The position numbers were made by a program, and so were the translations under genes. From positions 2,852,001 through 2,916,000 of the forward strand of contig NZ_JAGIOD010000001.1 of NCBI RefSeq assembly GCF_017876545.1: a DNA stretch of 64,000 bases, in the 5' to 3' direction. This document shows positions 18,433 to 27,127 of this stretch, one piece after another (within the stretch, counting starts at the first letter, position 1; each line of letters starts with the position of its first letter). The notes beneath the pieces are model-generated. The model ran no database searches. It was not told the DNA's origin and was given only the letters and a program-made list of their open reading frames with translations. This stretch comes from Brachybacterium sacelli (GTDB lineage: Bacteria; Actinomycetota; Actinomycetes; Actinomycetales; Dermabacteraceae).

Positions 18433-19656
18433 ATGAGCGTTCTCGGAGCTCTGGACCGGGGCACGTCGGCCGCCGCGCCGCAGCCGCGGCCCGCGCACAC
18501 GGCCTCGGCGTCGGCCCCGACCCGTCCCGCGCAGGCGCCGTCGACGGTGACGGGGGCCTGGCGTCCCGAGCACGGCGTCGGGGACCGCCGGTTCGTCGAC
18601 ATCGGAGACCTCCCGCTCGAGAGCGGTGTCGTGCTCGAGGACGTCACCATGGCGTACGAGACGTGGGGCACCCTCGCGGCCGACGGCGGCAATGCGGTGC
18701 TCGTCCTGCACGCGCTCACCGGGGACTCCCACGTGCGGGGCCCGGCCGGCGAGGCACACGCGAGCCCCGGGTGGTGGGAGGAGATGGTCGGTCCCGGCCG
18801 TCCGGTCGACACCGACCGCTACTTCGTCATCGCCCCCAACATCCTGGGCGGATGCCAGGGCAGCACCGGCCCCAGCTCCCCGGGCCCGGACGGACGGGCG
18901 TGGGGTTCGCGCTTCCCGCTGCTGACCGTCCGCGACCAGGTCGAGGCGGAGCGAAGGCTGCGCGATGAGCTCGGCCTGCGGCGCTGGGCGCTCGTGATCG
19001 GCGGATCGATGGGCGGGATGCGCGCGGTCGAGTGGGCGGTGACCCATCCTGACGAGGTCGAGAGGCTCGGAGTCATCGCGACCTCGGCGCGCGCGACCGC
19101 GGATCAGATCGCCTGGAACAGCGCGCAGATCGCGGCGATCCGGGTCGATCCCGGTTTCCGCGGGGGCGACTACTACGACGTCCCGGACGCAGAGGGCCCC
19201 CAGCAAGGGCTCGGCATCGCACGGCGCATCGCCCACACCACTTATCGCACCGCGGACGAGCTCGAGAGCAGGTTCGGCAACCGGGCGCAGGCCGACGAGG
19301 ACCCCTTCGACGGTTGCGGGCGGCACCAGGTGACCAGTTACCTCGACCATCACGCCGGCAAGCTCTCCGGACGTTTCGACGCGAACTCCTACCTGGTCCT
19401 CGCCCAGTCGATGAACACCCATGACGTCGGCCGCGGCCGCGGAGGCACCGTGGCGGCCCTCGAGCGCGTGCGAGCCCGCACCCTGGCGGTCGCCATCGAC
19501 TCGGATCGGCTGTTCCCGACCGACCTGGTCGCGGAGATGGCGCGGCACATCCCGGACGCTGACTGGCACGTGGCCTCCTCTCCGATCGGCCACGATGCGT
19601 TCCTGCTCGCGCATCCGGATCTGGGCGAGTGGATCCGCGCCCTGCTGGATGGCTAA
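18433..19656 (+). CDS. metX: Homoserine O-acetyltransferase
   Basis: Acetylates homoserine with acetyl-CoA in methionine synthesis. 407 residues, an alpha/beta hydrolase fold. The catalytic serine is in GGSMGGMRA, the aspartate in AIDSDRLFPTD, and the histidine in GHDAFLL. The NILGGCQGSTGP segment is the MetX family marker. An N-terminal extension of about 40 alanine/proline-rich residues precedes the conserved core, so the true start may be later, although the ATG at 18433 has a GAGGAG about 6 nt upstream. No metY or other met gene is adjacent. Confidence 0.94.
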   Translation: MSVLGALDRGTSAAAPQPRPAHTASASAPTRPAQAPSTVTGAWRPEHGVGDRRFVDIGDLPLESGVVLEDVTMAYETWGTLAADGGNAVLVLHALTGDSHVRGPAGEAHASPGWWEEMVGPGRPVDTDRYFVIAPNILGGCQGSTGPSSPGPDGRAWGSRFPLLTVRDQVEAERRLRDELGLRRWALVIGGSMGGMRAVEWAVTHPDEVERLGVIATSARATADQIAWNSAQIAAIRVDPGFRGGDYYDVPDAEGPQQGLGIARRIAHTTYRTADELESRFGNRAQADEDPFDGCGRHQVTSYLDHHAGKLSGRFDANSYLVLAQSMNTHDVGRGRGGTVAALERVRARTLAVAIDSDRLFPTDLVAEMARHIPDADWHVASSPIGHDAFLLAHPDLGEWIRALLDG

Positions 19657-19725
19657 GCTGGGCCGATCAGTCGAAGGTCCCCGCCGCGGGATCTCGCCCA
19701 AATCGTCCCGAGGGGGAGCTGGCGC

Positions 19726-20151
19726 ATGACCATCGTCGTGGGGTACTCGCCCTCCGGTCAGGGCGCGGCCGCCCTGCGCGCGGCCGTCCGATCCGCGCGA
19801 CGCACGGGGGAGGACGTCGTCATCGCCTCCTACCAGTTCGGCGACGGGGAGGACGAACGCGGAGCCTCCTCCGAGGAGGAGCTCCGCACCGCCCTCGCCG
19901 GGGCCGACGCCGAGGGGGTCGAGGTCTCCGTGCGCACCCGGGACGGCGTGGACATCGGGGAGTTCCTGCTGGCCGTGGTCGACGAGGTCGCCGCCTCGCT
20001 GCTCGTGATCGGTCTGCGTCGCAAGTCGCCGATCGGCAAGCTCAACCTGGGGGCCTCGGCCCGCCGGGTCGTGCTCGGCGCACCCTGCCCGGTGCTCGCC
20101 GTCAAGGACGACCACCGCGTGGACGAGGACGCCCTCGTCGCCGGAGCCTGA
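19726..20151 (+). CDS. Universal stress protein (UspA family)
   Basis: 141 residues, a single Usp domain. It begins MTIVVGYSPSGQG and ends with the nucleotide-binding stretch VIGLRRKSPIGKLNLGASARRV followed by APCPVLAVK, in which the G-X2-G-X9-G-(S/T) pattern is only partly kept. The ATG at 19726 is preceded by AGGGGGAG about 7 nt upstream. It lies between metX and the principal sigma factor gene. The role in stress is a family-level inference. Confidence 0.88.
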   Translation: MTIVVGYSPSGQGAAALRAAVRSARRTGEDVVIASYQFGDGEDERGASSEEELRTALAGADAEGVEVSVRTRDGVDIGEFLLAVVDEVAASLLVIGLRRKSPIGKLNLGASARRVVLGAPCPVLAVKDDHRVDEDALVAGA

Positions 20152-20511
20152 CCTCACGCCTCTCCGTGCTTCGCGGCACGCGGGGCGCGCGTCCCTCGGC
20201 ACGGCAGTCTGCGCGCTCCATCGCACACGCTCGTGCCACGCGGCGCGTCGAGGAGTGTGATCCGCAGCCGACCGCGCCACGCCCGTCGGCACCTCGGAGC
20301 CTCGGATCCCGGGACTTCTGGGAGGCTGGGAATAAGTACGCCGCAGGGACGTTATACTCGTGAGGCTTGACGGCATCGTGCCTTCGTGCGCCGTGAAACC
20401 GGGATCCCCCGGGACGACGGTCACGAGCGCAGTCCGCGAGCCGCGCCGTGATGACTGATCGCCCGAGTGTGGCGGTGCACCCCTGGGAGCACTGCCGGAA
20501 GAAGGAACTCT
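20152..20511 (+). promoter_or_regulatory. Intergenic control region upstream of the principal sigma factor gene
   Basis: A 360-nt gap without a convincing gene. The first 170 nt hold nothing I recognise apart from short hairpins. The composite promoter described separately lies at 20328-20358, and the remaining 145 nt would be a long 5' leader with a small hairpin near 20400-20415 (CCGGGATCCCCCGGG) and the ribosome binding site GAAGGAAC before the GTG start. Confidence 0.6.
20328..20358 (+). promoter_or_regulatory. Composite promoter of the sigma factor gene
   Basis: TATACT at 20353-20358 is a strong -10 match. Overlapping it, GGGAAT at 20328-20333 and GTT at 20351-20353 are separated by 17 nt, which resembles the -35/-10 pair of thiol-stress ECF sigma factors (SigR/SigH type). 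A housekeeping -35 (TTGACN) is not seen. In Streptomyces the hrdB gene has a SigR-dependent promoter, so stress input here is plausible. Confidence 0.55.
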
Positions 20512-21744
20512 GTGACCTCCTCCAAGACCGCTGAGACCGCCACCGATACGACCGCCGAGGTGGCCGGGTCCGAGGCGGACGCATCCTCGAAGCGCTCCGC
20601 GAAGACCACCGCTGCCAAGCGCAAGGCCGCCGCCAAGAAGAAGGCCGCGCCCGCGAAGGCCTCGAAGGCCACCGCGGCTGCGGAGGACTCCGAAGACGCC
20701 GAGGACGAGACCGAGGAGGCCGAGCCCAAGAAGGAGACCTCTCAGGCCGACGCCAAGGTCGAGGCCTCCGGCGGCTTCGTCTTCAATGCGGCCGAGGACG
20801 ACGCCCCGGCCCAGCAGGTCGTCACCGCCGGTGCGACCGCCGATCCGGTCAAGGACTACCTCAAGCAGATCGGCAAGGTCGCTCTGCTGAACGCCGCCCA
20901 GGAGGTCGAGCTCGCCGAGCGCATCGAGGCCGGCCTGTACGCCGAGCAGAAGCTCAAGGGCGACGAGTCCATGGTCAGGACCAAGCCCGGTCGCGAGCTG
21001 GCGATGATCGCGGAGGACGGCCGCGCCGCCAAGGACCACCTGCTCGAGGCCAACCTGCGTCTGGTCGTCTCCCTGGCCAAGCGCTACACCGGCCGCGGGA
21101 TGCTGTTCCTGGACCTCATCCAGGAGGGCAACCTGGGTCTGATCCGCGCCGTGGAGAAGTTCGACTACTCCAAGGGCTACAAGTTCTCGACCTACGCCAC
21201 CTGGTGGATCCGCCAGGCCATCACCCGCGCCATGGCGGATCAGGCCCGCACCATCCGCATCCCCGTGCACATGGTCGAGGTCATCAACAAGCTCGCTCGC
21301 GTGCAGCGCCAGATGCTTCAGGACCTCGGCCGCGAGCCCACCCCGGAGGAGCTCGCCAAGGAGCTGGACATGACGCCCGAGAAGGTCGTCGAGGTCCAGA
21401 AGTACGGCCGGGAGCCGATCTCCCTGCACACCCCGCTGGGAGAGGACGGCGACAGCGAGTTCGGCGACCTCATCGAGGACTCCGAGGCGGTCGTCCCCGC
21501 CGATGCGGTGAGCTTCACGCTCCTGCAGGAGCAGCTCCACTCGGTGCTGGACACACTCTCCGAGCGGGAGGCCGGCGTGGTCTCGATGCGCTTCGGGCTC
21601 GAGGACGGCCAGCCCAAGACCCTCGACGAGATCGGCAAGGTCTACGGGGTCACCCGGGAGCGGATCCGCCAGATCGAGTCGAAGACCATGTCGAAGCTGC
21701 GTCACCCCTCGCGCTCCCAGGTGCTGCGCGACTACCTCGACTGA
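20512..21744 (+). CDS. Principal RNA polymerase sigma factor (RpoD/SigA/HrdB type)
   Basis: 410-residue group 1 sigma-70 factor. The first 115 residues are a lysine/alanine-rich and acidic extension. Region 1.2 begins near [12 protein letters not shown], region 2 has [36 protein letters not shown], and region 4 has [43 protein letters not shown]. The GTG at 20512 ([10 protein letters not shown]) has GAAGGAAC 3 nt upstream. It is the housekeeping factor rather than an alternative one because of the full region 1.2-4.2 and the conserved C-terminus. Two hairpins follow the stop codon. Confidence 0.96.
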   Translation: MTSSKTAETATDTTAEVAGSEADASSKRSAKTTAAKRKAAAKKKAAPAKASKATAAAEDSEDAEDETEEAEPKKETSQADAKVEASGGFVFNAAEDDAPAQQVVTAGATADPVKDYLKQIGKVALLNAAQEVELAERIEAGLYAEQKLKGDESMVRTKPGRELAMIAEDGRAAKDHLLEANLRLVVSLAKRYTGRGMLFLDLIQEGNLGLIRAVEKFDYSKGYKFSTYATWWIRQAITRAMADQARTIRIPVHMVEVINKLARVQRQMLQDLGREPTPEELAKELDMTPEKVVEVQKYGREPISLHTPLGEDGDSEFGDLIEDSEAVVPADAVSFTLLQEQLHSVLDTLSEREAGVVSMRFGLEDGQPKTLDEIGKVYGVTRERIRQIESKTMSKLRHPSRSQVLRDYLD

Positions 21745-21783
21745 CACGGACTGACATGTAGGTCCTCCTGCCGTGGCGGCAGG

Positions 21784-21829
21784 AGACGAAGCGGGGCATC
21801 CACCGGTCGGTGGGTGCCCCGCTTCGTCT
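21784..21829 (+). terminator. Terminator hairpin after the sigma factor gene
   Basis: Perfect 15-bp outer stem (AGACGAAGCGGGGCA at 21784-21798 and complement at 21815-21829), continued after one G-T pair by a 5-bp inner stem CCACC/GGTGG around a GGTC loop. The downstream stretch has no long T-run, as usual in this group. Confidence 0.75.
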
Positions 21830-21924
21830 TGGTGCCCCGCTCTCCCCGGTGGGTCCGGCAGAACCGTGGCTCCGGCAGAACCGCGGCCGGCACGACCGAG
21901 GCCCCCGCCACCGTCCCGACAGAG

Positions 21925-21960
21925 CGCGAGGGCGCCCACCGATCGGTGGGCGCCCTCGCG
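21925..21960. terminator. 36-nt perfect palindrome before the DUF7455 gene end
   Basis: Perfect palindrome of 18 bp per arm (CGCGAGGGCGCCCACCGA at 21925-21942 then its complement), centred between 21942 and 21943. It sits between the convergent sigma factor and DUF7455 genes and can stop transcription from the minus-strand gene or from read-through. It shares the core CACCGRTCGGTGGG with the hairpin at 21784. Confidence 0.7.
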
Positions 21961-21980
21961 GGTGTCGGTGGGGGCTGAGG

Positions 21981-22199
21981 TCAGTCCTCGACCGGCTCCG
22001 GCTTCGCGTGGAGCCGTTCGGTCTCGTCGATCACCTCTGCGGCGATGCCCTTCAGGGCGTCCTGGTGGGCGCGGGCATGATGCGCGCAGAACATCAGTTC
22101 ACCGCCGGCCTCCAGGAGCACCTTGACGTACGCCTGTGCTCCGCAGCGGTCACAGCGGTCGTGAGCGGTCAGCCGGGGGGCTTCAAGAGTCAGGTTCAT
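21981..22199 (-). CDS. DUF7455 family small zinc-ribbon-like protein
   Basis: 72-residue protein. CDRCG near residue 16 and FCAHH near residue 38 could bind one zinc ion. The rest is a short charged helix and an acidic tail (MNLTLEAPRLTAHDRCDRCGA at the start). Small proteins of this kind are found beside the gyrase/topoisomerase B gene in many actinobacteria, as here, divergent from parE. The function is unknown; a role in topoisomerase or transcription control is only a guess from location. Confidence 0.85.
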   Translation of the reverse strand: MNLTLEAPRLTAHDRCDRCGAQAYVKVLLEAGGELMFCAHHARAHQDALKGIAAEVIDETERLHAKPEPVED

Positions 22200-22314
22200 G
22201 GTTCTTTTCTAGCATCCGACGTGCAGGAAGGGGAGCACCTCCCGCCCTGGTTCGCTGGGGGCGCAACACCCTGTGAGCGGTGCCGCAATGCAGGGATCCG
22301 GCTCCTCGGCACCG

Positions 22315-22320
22315 TAGGAT
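22315..22320 (+). promoter_or_regulatory. Putative -10 element of parE (leaderless start)
   Basis: TAGGAT ends 7 nt before the GTG of parE. No ribosome binding site precedes the GTG, so the mRNA may start at the GTG. Confidence 0.5.
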
Positions 22321-22327
22321 CCCAGAC

Positions 22328-24445
22328 GTGTCCCCCTCCACCGCAACGACAAAGAACGCCTACGACGCGCGCAATCTCCAGGTCCTCGAGGGCCTGGAGG
22401 CCGTCCGCAAGCGCCCCGGCATGTACATCGGTTCGACGGATTCACGCGGTCTCATGCACTGCCTGTGGGAGATCCTCGACAACTCGGTCGACGAGGCGCT
22501 GGGCGGTGACGGCGACTCCATCAGCGTGATCCTGCACCCCGACGCCTCCGTCGAGGTCCGTGACACCGGCCGTGGAGTCCCGGTCGACGTCGAACCGCGC
22601 ACCGGGCTGTCCGGTGTCGAGGTGGTCTACACCAAGCTCCACGCCGGCGGGAAGTTCGGCGGCGGCTCCTACGCTGCCTCGGGCGGTCTGCACGGTGTCG
22701 GCGCGAGCGTCGTCAACGCCCTGTCGGGACGGCTCGACGTCGAGGTCGACCGCGGGGGCAAGACCTACGCGATGAGCTTCCAGCGGGGCCAGGCCGGCGT
22801 CTTCGACGACGCCGGTGAGCCCGACCCCGAGGCGCCCTTCACCCCGAGCGTCGGACCGGCCGAACTGCGCGTGATCGGAAAGACGAAGCGCGGCGTGACC
22901 GGCACCCGCGTGCGGTACTGGGCCGATCCCCAGATCTTCATCAAGGGCTCGCACTTCGCGCTCGACGAGCTCCACCGTCGCGCCCGCCAGACGGCCTTCC
23001 TGGTGCCCGGTCTCGAGCTGTCCGTCACCGACGAGCGGCCCGAGCGCCTGCCGGATCAGCCCGCCACCCGCAGCTACCGGTACGACGGCGGCATCAGCGA
23101 GTTCGTCGAGTACCTGGCCCAGGACCAGCGGATCACCGATGTGATCAGGCTGCAGGGTTCGGGCACCTACACCGAGACCATCCCCGTGCTCGACAAGAAG
23201 GGGCACATGGTCTCCACCGACGTCGACCGCACCTGCGAGGTCGACATCGCGCTGCGCTGGGGCGCGGATTACGACTCGACGTTGCGCTCGTTCGTGAACA
23301 TCGTGGCCACCCCCAAGGGCGGCACCCACGTCACCGGGTTCGAGCAGGCGCTGGTCAAGACCCTGCGCAAGCAGGTGGAGAACCAGGCGCGACGTGTCAA
23401 GTTCAACGCCAAGAACGAGAAGATCGAGAAGGACGACACCCTCGCCGGGCTCACGGTCGTCGTCAGCGTCCGGATCGACGAACCGCAGTTCGAGGGCCAG
23501 ACCAAGGAGGTGCTCGGCACCCCCGCGATCCGCGCGATCGTCGCCAAGGTCGTCGAGCAGCGCCTGACCGATTTCCTGACCTCCTCCAAGAAGGAGGAGA
23601 AGGAACAGGGTGCGCTGGTGGTCGACAAGGTGGTCTCCGAGATGCGTGCCCGCATCGCCGCCCGCATGCACAAGGAGGTCTCGCGCCGCAAGAACGCGCT
23701 GGAATCCTCCACCATGCCCACCAAGCTCGCCGACTGCCGCACCCATGACGTCGACCGCTCCGAACTGTTCATCGTCGAGGGCGACAGCGCGCTGGGCACG
23801 GCGAAGAACGCGCGCTCCTCGGAGTTCCAGGCGCTGCTGCCGATCCGCGGGAAGATCCTCAACACCCAGAAGGCGTCCGTCACGGACATGCTCAAGAACG
23901 CCGAATGCGCCGCGATCTTCCAGGTCATCGGCGCCGGCTCCGGGCGCACCTTCGATCTCGAGGCCGCCCGGTACGGCAAGATCGTGATGATGACCGACGC
24001 CGACGTCGACGGCGCCCACATCCGCACCCTGCTGCTGACCCTGTTCCACCGGTACATGCGGCCGCTGGTCGAGGAGGGCCGGGTGTACGCGGCGGTGCCG
24101 CCGCTGCACCGGGTGGAGATCATCCACGGCGGGTCCAAGAAGAACGAGTTCGTCTACACCTACTCGGAGGCGGAGCTGCTCAAGCTGCTCAAGAGCGTGG
24201 AGCGCCGGGGCAAGCGCTACAAGGAGCCGATCCAGCGCTACAAGGGCCTGGGGGAGATGGACGCCGACCAGCTGGCCGACACGACCATGGATCCTCAGCA
24301 CCGCACCTTGCGGCGGGTACGGATCGAGGACGCCGAGGCCGCCAGCGCCATGTTCGAGCTCCTCATGGGCTCGGAGGTCGCGCCCCGCAAGCAGTTCATC
24401 ATCGAGGGGGCCGAGGAGCTCGACCTGGAGAGGATCGACGCATGA
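22328..24445 (+). CDS. parE: DNA topoisomerase IV subunit B
   Basis: ATPase subunit of a type IIA topoisomerase, working with the ParC-type protein encoded at 28228-30684. 705 residues. The GHKL ATPase motif [13 protein letters not shown] and the [12 protein letters not shown] segment lie near the N-terminus, and the Toprim domain shows EGDSALG and [17 protein letters not shown]. Length and the absence of a large insert fit ParE/short GyrB. The GTG at 22328 follows a -10-like hexamer by 7 nt. The stop overlaps the hisF start by ATGA. In streptomycetes parE lies near hrdB likewise, which favours ParE over GyrB. Confidence 0.92.
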   Translation: MSPSTATTKNAYDARNLQVLEGLEAVRKRPGMYIGSTDSRGLMHCLWEILDNSVDEALGGDGDSISVILHPDASVEVRDTGRGVPVDVEPRTGLSGVEVVYTKLHAGGKFGGGSYAASGGLHGVGASVVNALSGRLDVEVDRGGKTYAMSFQRGQAGVFDDAGEPDPEAPFTPSVGPAELRVIGKTKRGVTGTRVRYWADPQIFIKGSHFALDELHRRARQTAFLVPGLELSVTDERPERLPDQPATRSYRYDGGISEFVEYLAQDQRITDVIRLQGSGTYTETIPVLDKKGHMVSTDVDRTCEVDIALRWGADYDSTLRSFVNIVATPKGGTHVTGFEQALVKTLRKQVENQARRVKFNAKNEKIEKDDTLAGLTVVVSVRIDEPQFEGQTKEVLGTPAIRAIVAKVVEQRLTDFLTSSKKEEKEQGALVVDKVVSEMRARIAARMHKEVSRRKNALESSTMPTKLADCRTHDVDRSELFIVEGDSALGTAKNARSSEFQALLPIRGKILNTQKASVTDMLKNAECAAIFQVIGAGSGRTFDLEAARYGKIVMMTDADVDGAHIRTLLLTLFHRYMRPLVEEGRVYAAVPPLHRVEIIHGGSKKNEFVYTYSEAELLKLLKSVERRGKRYKEPIQRYKGLGEMDADQLADTTMDPQHRTLRRVRIEDAEAASAMFELLMGSEVAPRKQFIIEGAEELDLERIDA

Positions 24446-25227
24446 GCGTCGCCGTCCGCGTGATCCCCTGCCTCGACGTCGACGCGGGCCGGGTGGTCAA
24501 GGGCGTGAACTTCCAGGGACTGCGCGATGCGGGTGATCCCGTGGAGCTCGCCGCCCGCTACGGCGCCGAGGGCGCCGACGAGCTCACCTTCCTCGATGTC
24601 ACCGCCTCCTCCGGGGGGCGCGAGACCATGATCGACGTGGTGCGACGGACCGCGGAGCAGATCTTCATCCCGCTGACCGTCGGCGGTGGCGTGCGCTCGA
24701 GCGGCGACGTCGACCAGCTGCTGCGCGCGGGTGCCGACAAGTGCGGGGTCAACACCGCAGCCCTCGGTCGCCCCGAGCTGATCAGCGAGATCTCTCGCCG
24801 CTTCGGCAACCAGGTGCTGGTGCTGTCGATCGACGCGCGACGCGTCACCGAGGACACCCCGGAGGGCACGGCGCGGTCCGGCTCCGGATTCGAGGTCACC
24901 ACTCACGGCGGGCGACGCGGTACGGGGATCGACGCGATCGCGTGGACCCGCGAGGTGACCGAGCGCGGCGCCGGGGAGATCCTGCTGAACTCCATGGACG
25001 CCGACGGCACCGAGAAGGGATTCGACCTCGAGCTCATCGGCCTGGCCCGCGCGGCCACGGACCTGCCGCTGATCGCCTCCGGCGGAGCCGGCGCACCGGC
25101 CGATTTCCCGCCGGCCGTGCACGCCGGCGCCGACGCGGTGCTCGCGGCGAGCGTCTTCCACTTCCAGCAGATGACCATCGCCGAGGCGAAACGCGCCATG
25201 GCGGACGACGGCATCACGGTGCGGTAG
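24442..25227 (+). CDS. hisF: Imidazole glycerol phosphate synthase cyclase subunit
   Basis: Cyclase subunit that with HisH makes imidazole glycerol phosphate in histidine synthesis. 261-residue TIM barrel. The catalytic aspartates are D12 in [13 protein letters not shown] and the aspartate of LSIDARR; phosphate-binding glycines are in TVGGGVRS and the ASGGAG segment. The ATG overlaps the parE stop as ATGA, so it is translationally coupled with parE, an unusual partner with no metabolic link. Other his genes are not in the window. Confidence 0.95.
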   Translation: MSVAVRVIPCLDVDAGRVVKGVNFQGLRDAGDPVELAARYGAEGADELTFLDVTASSGGRETMIDVVRRTAEQIFIPLTVGGGVRSSGDVDQLLRAGADKCGVNTAALGRPELISEISRRFGNQVLVLSIDARRVTEDTPEGTARSGSGFEVTTHGGRRGTGIDAIAWTREVTERGAGEILLNSMDADGTEKGFDLELIGLARAATDLPLIASGGAGAPADFPPAVHAGADAVLAASVFHFQQMTIAEAKRAMADDGITVR

Positions 25228-25346
25228 CACGGCAGCACGGGGCGCGAGCCCGTCGGCGATCCGAGGACGGACGGGTCGGGGCAGGAGGATCCCGCGGGAC
25301 CCCGCGGCTGACCGGCCCGGACGTCCCCCTCGTGAGACCGCAGGAG

Positions 25347-25380
25347 TGATGCCCCGGTCCCAGAAGGGGCCGGGGCATCA
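25347..25380. terminator. Bidirectional terminator after hisF
   Basis: Perfect 11-bp stem TGATGCCCCGG (25347-25357) with its complement at 25370-25380, around a GC-rich loop that can extend it. It lies between convergent hisF and the small minus-strand gene. Confidence 0.65.
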
Positions 25381-25415
25381 TCGGTGCGGGCCGCGTGAGT
25401 GGCCGCAGTGAGCAG

Positions 25416-25691
25416 TCATCGCACGGGGACGCCGGAGCGGACGAGGGCCCGCTGGTAGGCGAGGTCCCGCTCCTCGAGGGCGCGCAGCGCCGTCCGGCGG
25501 CGACGGGCCCGTACGAGATCCCGCCGGCGCCGACGGGTCTCCTTCGCCTCCTTCGCGTCGGTCGTCTCGGGCGCCCTGCGCAGGAACCGCTCGGCGGAGC
25601 GAGCCTCGGCCGGGGCCGGTGACCGGCGCGGGGCATCGGGTGTGGTCGTGGGAGTGGACAGGGGGACGTCGGGTCGAGTCCGGACCGACAT
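25416..25691 (-). CDS. Small hypothetical arginine-rich protein
   Basis: 91 residues with no family that I recognise. The N-terminal 40 residues are proline/threonine-rich and disordered-looking; the rest is a strongly basic stretch (SAERFLRRAPETTDAKEAKE, then many arginines) likely to form a charged helix. The ATG at 25691 has AGGAGA 7 nt upstream, which supports real translation. It is convergent with hisF and has a hairpin behind it. It might bind nucleic acid, but this is only suggested by charge. Confidence 0.55.
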   Translation of the reverse strand: MSVRTRPDVPLSTPTTTPDAPRRSPAPAEARSAERFLRRAPETTDAKEAKETRRRRRDLVRARRRRTALRALEERDLAYQRALVRSGVPVR

Positions 25692-26231
25692 GGCAGGTCT
25701 CCTGGGGGAGGTGGTGGGATCGAGTGTTCCGCGCAGGCAGGACAGGCGCTGTCCTCGAAGCGGGGAAGGACGTCATCGAGCGCTCGACGGGCGTCGAGGG
25801 CGTCGCAGGACGTGGGGTGCCGGCGGACTCAGGACCGCCCGGCAGGGCGCGCAGAGGGGCTCGGGGTCAGCGAGCTGCCTGGACGGCGCCGGCGGCATCG
25901 CGGCGTCCCCCACCGGACGCGCGCAGGTCCACGGAGAATCCGTGGCGCCGGATGGGGGATGCGACGAGGCCGAGCAGCGACGCGTCCGGGCGGACCGGGG
26001 TCGGTGTCGGGGTCGTGTGCATCTCCATACGGACAGTCGACCATCGAGCGGTGGTGCGGCACAACTGATTTACGTCGGGCCGCTGTCCGCCACCGTGCCG
26101 CCGTCCTTCGCCGTGCCGGGTCGGGGCGCACGAAGGGCCCGGCCGCGCCCGTGCACGGTGGCGACCGGACCCGCGGCGCGTACCGCGTCGCCGGGTCGCC
26201 GATACCGCTGGCGACGCCGACGTCGAGAGGG
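25692..26231. other. 540-nt gap with no convincing gene
   Basis: Between the small arginine-rich gene and the mutarotase gene. Reading frames here are short, lack good start signals, and show no family similarity. The segment around 26065-26075 is locally AT-richer (ACTGATTTACG). The minus strand would carry the promoter of the small gene, but I see no clear -10/-35 pair. Confidence 0.5.
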
Positions 26232-27101
26232 TCAGTGCTCGATGCGGTAGGTGACCCCGAGGGTGTGCTCCTGGCCCGGCTGGAGGCTGACGAAGCGGTC
26301 CTTGGCGACCGCGGGCTCCACGCAGACGAACCGGGACCAGGCGTCGTCGGGGATGTCGGCCATCGAGGTGACCAGTTCGTCCCAGGGATTCCAGAGGATC
26401 GTCTTGGCCGTGCCGCGCGGGCTGGAGACGAGGCGGCGACCACCGGTCTCGTCGTCGATGACCACCACGCCGGCGGCATCGACGATGCGGTCCGTGGAGC
26501 CGGTCAGCCGGACGGGCTCGTCCCCGAGGACGTCCGGGGCCAGTCCCCGGGTGTTGTCGAGGTACTCCGCGCCCTCGAGTCCCTCGACGGCGATCCGGCG
26601 CACGTCGCCGACGGCCAGATAGGTGTGCAGAGCGGCCTCCAGCTCGAGCGGCGTCGCCCCGGCGGTGATGCTCAGGTCCACCGAGAGCTCGCGACCGATC
26701 CGGAAGGCGACGGTGCCCCTCAGCTTCGCGACGTCCGCCGGGGTCACCAGCTCCAGGACCACGTCCTCACCCTCGAGCGCGGCGGAGGAGAGCTCCCAAC
26801 GGATGTTGCGCAGCCATCCGTGCTTGACCGGCATCGCACCGTCACGACCGGGACCGAACCACGGTCCCACCAGGGGGATCCCGCCCCGGATCGCCTCGCC
26901 CTCCCCGAACGCCGAGGCCGGGCTCAGCCAGAGCAGGTCCGCCTCTCCGGTGGGGGACCAGCTGGTCAGGTGCGCGCCATCGAGGTGGATCACACCGTGC
27001 GCGGCAGGGGTGTCGACGACGAGCGCGTCGACCCCATGGACCTGCTCCTGGGCGACGCCCTCGGGAAGCGGAACGGACGGGGAGGCCGTGGAAGCGTTCA
27101 T
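26232..27101 (-). CDS. Aldose 1-epimerase-like, D-hexose-6-phosphate mutarotase
   Basis: 289 residues. Interconverts anomers of glucose 6-phosphate or related sugars. The catalytic histidine lies in AALHTYLAVGD and the glutamate in FVCVEPA, the YeaD family pair, and IRGGIPLVGPWFGPG is the family's substrate loop. The ATG at 27101 is followed by MNASTASPSVPLP. It is followed by a gap on its 3' side and preceded by the membrane protein gene (27 nt upstream), so they may be cotranscribed. Confidence 0.92.
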   Translation of the reverse strand: MNASTASPSVPLPEGVAQEQVHGVDALVVDTPAAHGVIHLDGAHLTSWSPTGEADLLWLSPASAFGEGEAIRGGIPLVGPWFGPGRDGAMPVKHGWLRNIRWELSSAALEGEDVVLELVTPADVAKLRGTVAFRIGRELSVDLSITAGATPLELEAALHTYLAVGDVRRIAVEGLEGAEYLDNTRGLAPDVLGDEPVRLTGSTDRIVDAAGVVVIDDETGGRRLVSSPRGTAKTILWNPWDELVTSMADIPDDAWSRFVCVEPAVAKDRFVSLQPGQEHTLGVTYRIEH

Positions 27102-27127
27102 GGAGCCATCGTCCCACGTCGCGGTGC

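Noticed and set aside
25867..26028. Short minus-strand ORF starting MEMHTTPTPTP
   Set aside because: The start lacks a ribosome binding site and a family match; base composition is that of surrounding non-coding DNA.
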